DNA from: an uncultured Victivallis sp.
GTDB lineage: Bacteria; Verrucomicrobiota; Lentisphaeria; Victivallales; Victivallaceae
DNA length: 64,000 nucleotides
Assembly (NCBI RefSeq): GCF_944391105.1
Contig: NZ_CALXSK010000001.1
Coordinates: forward strand, 1-64,000
Direction of reading: 5' to 3'
Part shown: piece by piece, positions 61,710 through 64,000 of the stretch
How positions within the stretch are numbered: the first letter of the stretch is position 1
How the letters are laid out: every line of letters starts with the position of its first letter
The notes under the pieces: generated by a model
What the model was told of the DNA's origin: nothing
The model's database searches: none
Seen by the model: only the letters and a program-made list of their open reading frames with translations
Translations under genes and position numbers: made by a program

Positions 61710-63872
61710 ATGGGAGACGCGGGCTTGAGCAGGTTCGGAAAAGCTGGAGTCATCGTGCTTCTCCTGGCGGAGACTGCCGCCGCCGCTGTTGCAATCCGTT
61801 ACTTCTTCTGGAGTCTCAGCGTCTACGACCCGATTTACCGGGTTCTCTACCATCGGCCGGTCCCGGCATCGGGCACGATCCTGGCCGTTACTGCGGCGAT
61901 TCTTCTGCTGATCCTTCTGCCGCTCCGCAGCGGGGGAACAGCCGGGCTGCATCGCAGCGCGAAAGAGTGGTTTCCGCTCATCGGCGCGGGAGCGCTGCTG
62001 TTGTTTCCCGTCAACTCTACGCCGATTGTGCTGCTTGCGGCAATTCTCCTCATTGCCTGGGGGTTCTACCGGCACGGCGCGGGAGTCGCGGAGCTGCCGT
62101 CCTCCGCGCCCCGGTTCCATCTGTCGTCCAGAGGGGGGCTGTTTTTTTCGCTTCTGCTTGCGGTCGCGGGCTGTCTCTGGGGATTTTACATGCAGAAACG
62201 CGCCTGCGACACTCTTTTTCTCTACTATTCCGACTGGGGAATCTATGCGGAACATTATCTGAAGCTGGCGTTTTCCGGAAGTGCGACGCTGCATGACTGG
62301 CTTGTGGCGGGAGGCCACTGGAACGGCGCGATGAACCTGCTGATGACGGCGGCGCTCCGTCTCGCACCCGTACCGGAAACCGTGTTTCTCATGAACAGCG
62401 CCATGATTTATTCCGCCGTTCCGCTGGTCTATCTGCTGGGGAGGCAGTTGAAACTGCCTCCCGGGGCGGCGGCGGCATTTTCCGTTTTATTTTTCTTCAC
62501 TCCGGTGGTGAGCAATCAACCGCTGTCGCTGTTTTACGGATTTCATCCGATCAATCTGCTGCCGAGTTGTTTTCTGCTTTTCTTTCTTTTCCGGGAGCGG
62601 AAAAGGAACGTGGCGGCAGCGGTGATCGCGCTGCTCACGCTCTGCATTCAGGAGACCGCGACGATTTTCTGGTTCGGTTATGCGCTTGTGCTCGCGGCGG
62701 AACGGAAATACCTCCGGGCTGTGCTGCTCGGCGGCGCGATGGTGCTGCTCTTCTACTGCCTCAGTCACTGGGTGATCCCGGGGGCGGGAACGGCTTCCGG
62801 CGAAAATTACAATCAGATGTTCCACTACTCCCAGCTCGGAAACACGCCGCTGGAGGTGGTGCTCTCTCCCATTCTCAAGCCGGGGGCGTTCTGGCGGACA
62901 CTTCTGGCGCTGAACAATCTGGAGTTTGTGCTGTTTCTTTCTTTACCGTTTCTCTTTTTCCTGCGCAGCTCTCCGAAGTTGCTGCTCGCGGGAGTGCCGC
63001 TGCTGGCCGGAGTCTGCCTGCAATCGAGCCGCGATCTTCAGAACACGGTGCTTCAATACGGAGTCGAGTTGAACTGCCTGGTGGTGACGGCGGCGATTTT
63101 CGGTGCGGGAAGGCTGTTTGCGGCGCGCGGCAAACGACAATTGTTCGGGGCGTTCACCGCAGTGCTCTTCGGGGTTTTCGCACTTTACCTGCTGACGGGG
63201 CGGAGCGCATTTCTCGGGAAGTACCCATTCTCCATCATCGCCGAGCGTCCGGAAAGCGGCAAAGTCATCGATTATCTGAAATCCGCCCTGCCGCCCGGCG
63301 CGACGGTGCACGCCACGCAACGTCTGCGGGCGCAGCTGCTGTTCGATCATCCGACCCGCGCACCGGAGGAACCGGCAGAACCGGAAGCATACTATCTGCT
63401 GGAAGCACAGCCGGGAGCGGAGAGTGAACGGATCCATGAGACGCTTCTGAAGGATCCGGCGATTGTGCCGGTCACATCTGCGAACTGGTACGGGTATGAA
63501 TTCGTCGTATTCCGCAAACTGTCGTCCCCCGTTGCGCCTCCTGCTCTGCCGTTCCTGTTCAAAATGACGCAGGAGGAGTATGAGAAATCCGGAATCCCGC
63601 TCAAATTCGATTCCGAAACCTTCTCCGTGCGGCTGCAGATGTCGGAACGTGCGTTGCGTTTTCTCTTCCGGCTTGAGCAAAAGGCGGAAGGGAAGTTCCG
63701 TTTTCTGATCCGCCTCGCCGTTGGAGAAAACCAGTTTGTCCGGTCGGTCACGTTCGCCAATGGGCTTCGGGCCGTCTCCCTGGTCGAACCGGGGACCGTG
63801 TTTCTGGTCGAAATCCCGATCTCCACGAACGCCGGGCAGCTCGCGGTCGATATCCGGGAAGAGCGCCGCTGA
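61710..63872 (+). CDS. DUF2079-like polytopic membrane protein
   Basis: A 720-residue protein with about 12-13 transmembrane helices in the first 500 residues and a ~200-residue extracytoplasmic C-terminal domain. YYSDWGIYAEHYLKLAF and LCIQETATIFWFGYALVLAA recall DUF2079 proteins, which resemble GT-C type polyprenyl-linked sugar transferases, with the acidic residue after the first large loop. The C-terminal domain is beta-rich (FLFRLEQKAEGKFRFLIRLA). AAAGG lies ten bases ahead of the ATG. It is 17 bp after the DUF2156 gene in the mreB operon. A role in envelope glycosylation is plausible; the assignment rests on topology and short motifs only. Confidence 0.75.
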   Translation: MGDAGLSRFGKAGVIVLLLAETAAAAVAIRYFFWSLSVYDPIYRVLYHRPVPASGTILAVTAAILLLILLPLRSGGTAGLHRSAKEWFPLIGAGALLLFPVNSTPIVLLAAILLIAWGFYRHGAGVAELPSSAPRFHLSSRGGLFFSLLLAVAGCLWGFYMQKRACDTLFLYYSDWGIYAEHYLKLAFSGSATLHDWLVAGGHWNGAMNLLMTAALRLAPVPETVFLMNSAMIYSAVPLVYLLGRQLKLPPGAAAAFSVLFFFTPVVSNQPLSLFYGFHPINLLPSCFLLFFLFRERKRNVAAAVIALLTLCIQETATIFWFGYALVLAAERKYLRAVLLGGAMVLLFYCLSHWVIPGAGTASGENYNQMFHYSQLGNTPLEVVLSPILKPGAFWRTLLALNNLEFVLFLSLPFLFFLRSSPKLLLAGVPLLAGVCLQSSRDLQNTVLQYGVELNCLVVTAAIFGAGRLFAARGKRQLFGAFTAVLFGVFALYLLTGRSAFLGKYPFSIIAERPESGKVIDYLKSALPPGATVHATQRLRAQLLFDHPTRAPEEPAEPEAYYLLEAQPGAESERIHETLLKDPAIVPVTSANWYGYEFVVFRKLSSPVAPPALPFLFKMTQEEYEKSGIPLKFDSETFSVRLQMSERALRFLFRLEQKAEGKFRFLIRLAVGENQFVRSVTFANGLRAVSLVEPGTVFLVEIPISTNAGQLAVDIREERR

Positions 63873-63949
63873 ACAACGCAACGCAACAGCGGACCATGCT
63901 GAAAATCGCCTGCCGGAGTGTCCCGTTGCGGTCCGGATTATGCGCAGAG

Positions 63950-63987
63950 GAGCCTCATCGCAAAGCGCAATCTCTGCGATGAGGCTC
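63950..63987. terminator. Perfect 13-bp stem-loop near the right edge
   Basis: GAGCCTCATCGCA (63950-63962) pairs with TGCGATGAGGCTC (63975-63987) across a 12-nt loop, 78 bp past the DUF2079-like gene. No T-run is visible before the window ends, so it may be a terminator, an operator-like palindrome or an mRNA end structure. Confidence 0.5.
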
Positions 63988-64000
63988 GATTCATGGAGAG

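Noticed and set aside
1-64000. Insertion sequences, prophage or integrative element
   Set aside because: I looked for transposase, integrase, phage structural or conjugation proteins among all plausible frames and saw none; the only repeats are those listed.

Overview
The window looks like a chromosomal segment from an anaerobic, Gram-negative bacterium of the Lentisphaerota (Victivallis-like), within the Planctomycetota-Verrucomicrobiota-Chlamydiota group. This is an inference from content. There are four prepilin-like proteins with the [17 protein letters not shown] signature, three of them ending in an H-x(n)-DG tail, and no pilus machinery. There are many secreted or cytosolic glycoside hydrolases. 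The [FeFe]-hydrogenase maturases HydE and HydF and pyruvate phosphate dikinase point to fermentative metabolism. A heptosyltransferase-like GT9 enzyme and an LpxL-like acyltransferase indicate an LPS outer membrane. DNA is GC-rich and densely coded. I see no transposase, phage gene, CRISPR array or rRNA.

Layout. 0-11 kb: a minus-strand polysaccharide-degradation cluster (toroid-like protein, small membrane proteins, GH78-like enzyme, a prepilin with a very long repetitive leader, a 1087-residue GH39/GH5-like hydrolase) facing a divergent AraC-family regulator. 11-18 kb: an alpha/beta-hydrolase fused to an HHxxxDG acyltransferase, ppdK, a lipoprotein and hydE. 18-22.7 kb: two identical tRNA-Asp genes, a second GH78-like protein and hydF. 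22.8-27 kb: DUF2062 protein, phosphatidylethanolamine synthesis (psd, pssA), an SDR epimerase and a lipid A-type acyltransferase. 27-29.7 kb: two divergent prepilins, an AhpD-like protein and rpsO. 29.8-35.3 kb: a secreted unknown, a GH2 enzyme, a membrane protein and hslO (Hsp33). 35.3-41.4 kb: a second sugar module consisting of a GntR/LacI-type regulator, a prepilin and a 1316-residue hydrolase paralogous to the first one, carrying a near-identical internal 454-bp duplication. 41.5-51.1 kb: a long collinear minus-strand run (rarA, fau, rny, alr, aldehyde dehydrogenase, phosphohexomutase, lipoprotein, NUDIX, orphan ABC permease), headed by a structured, 6S-RNA-like region. 51.7-64 kb: IclR regulator with a DUF6259-like hydrolase, envelope proteins of unknown function, a GT9 glycosyltransferase, mreB, a DUF2156 protein and a DUF2079-like membrane protein.

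How the parts fit: at least three regulator-plus-hydrolase units (AraC, GntR/LacI, IclR) supply sugars. Two of these units put a prepilin-like protein beside a large secreted hydrolase of the same architecture, which suggests a repeated functional module. PPDK and a [FeFe] hydrogenase (maturases seen here) would serve glycolysis and hydrogen disposal. The remaining genes are housekeeping (cell wall, phospholipid, RNA decay, translation). Least-explained items: the pilin leader built from dispersed and tandem repeats, the hydrolase-acyltransferase fusion, and the structured RNA candidate upstream of rarA.
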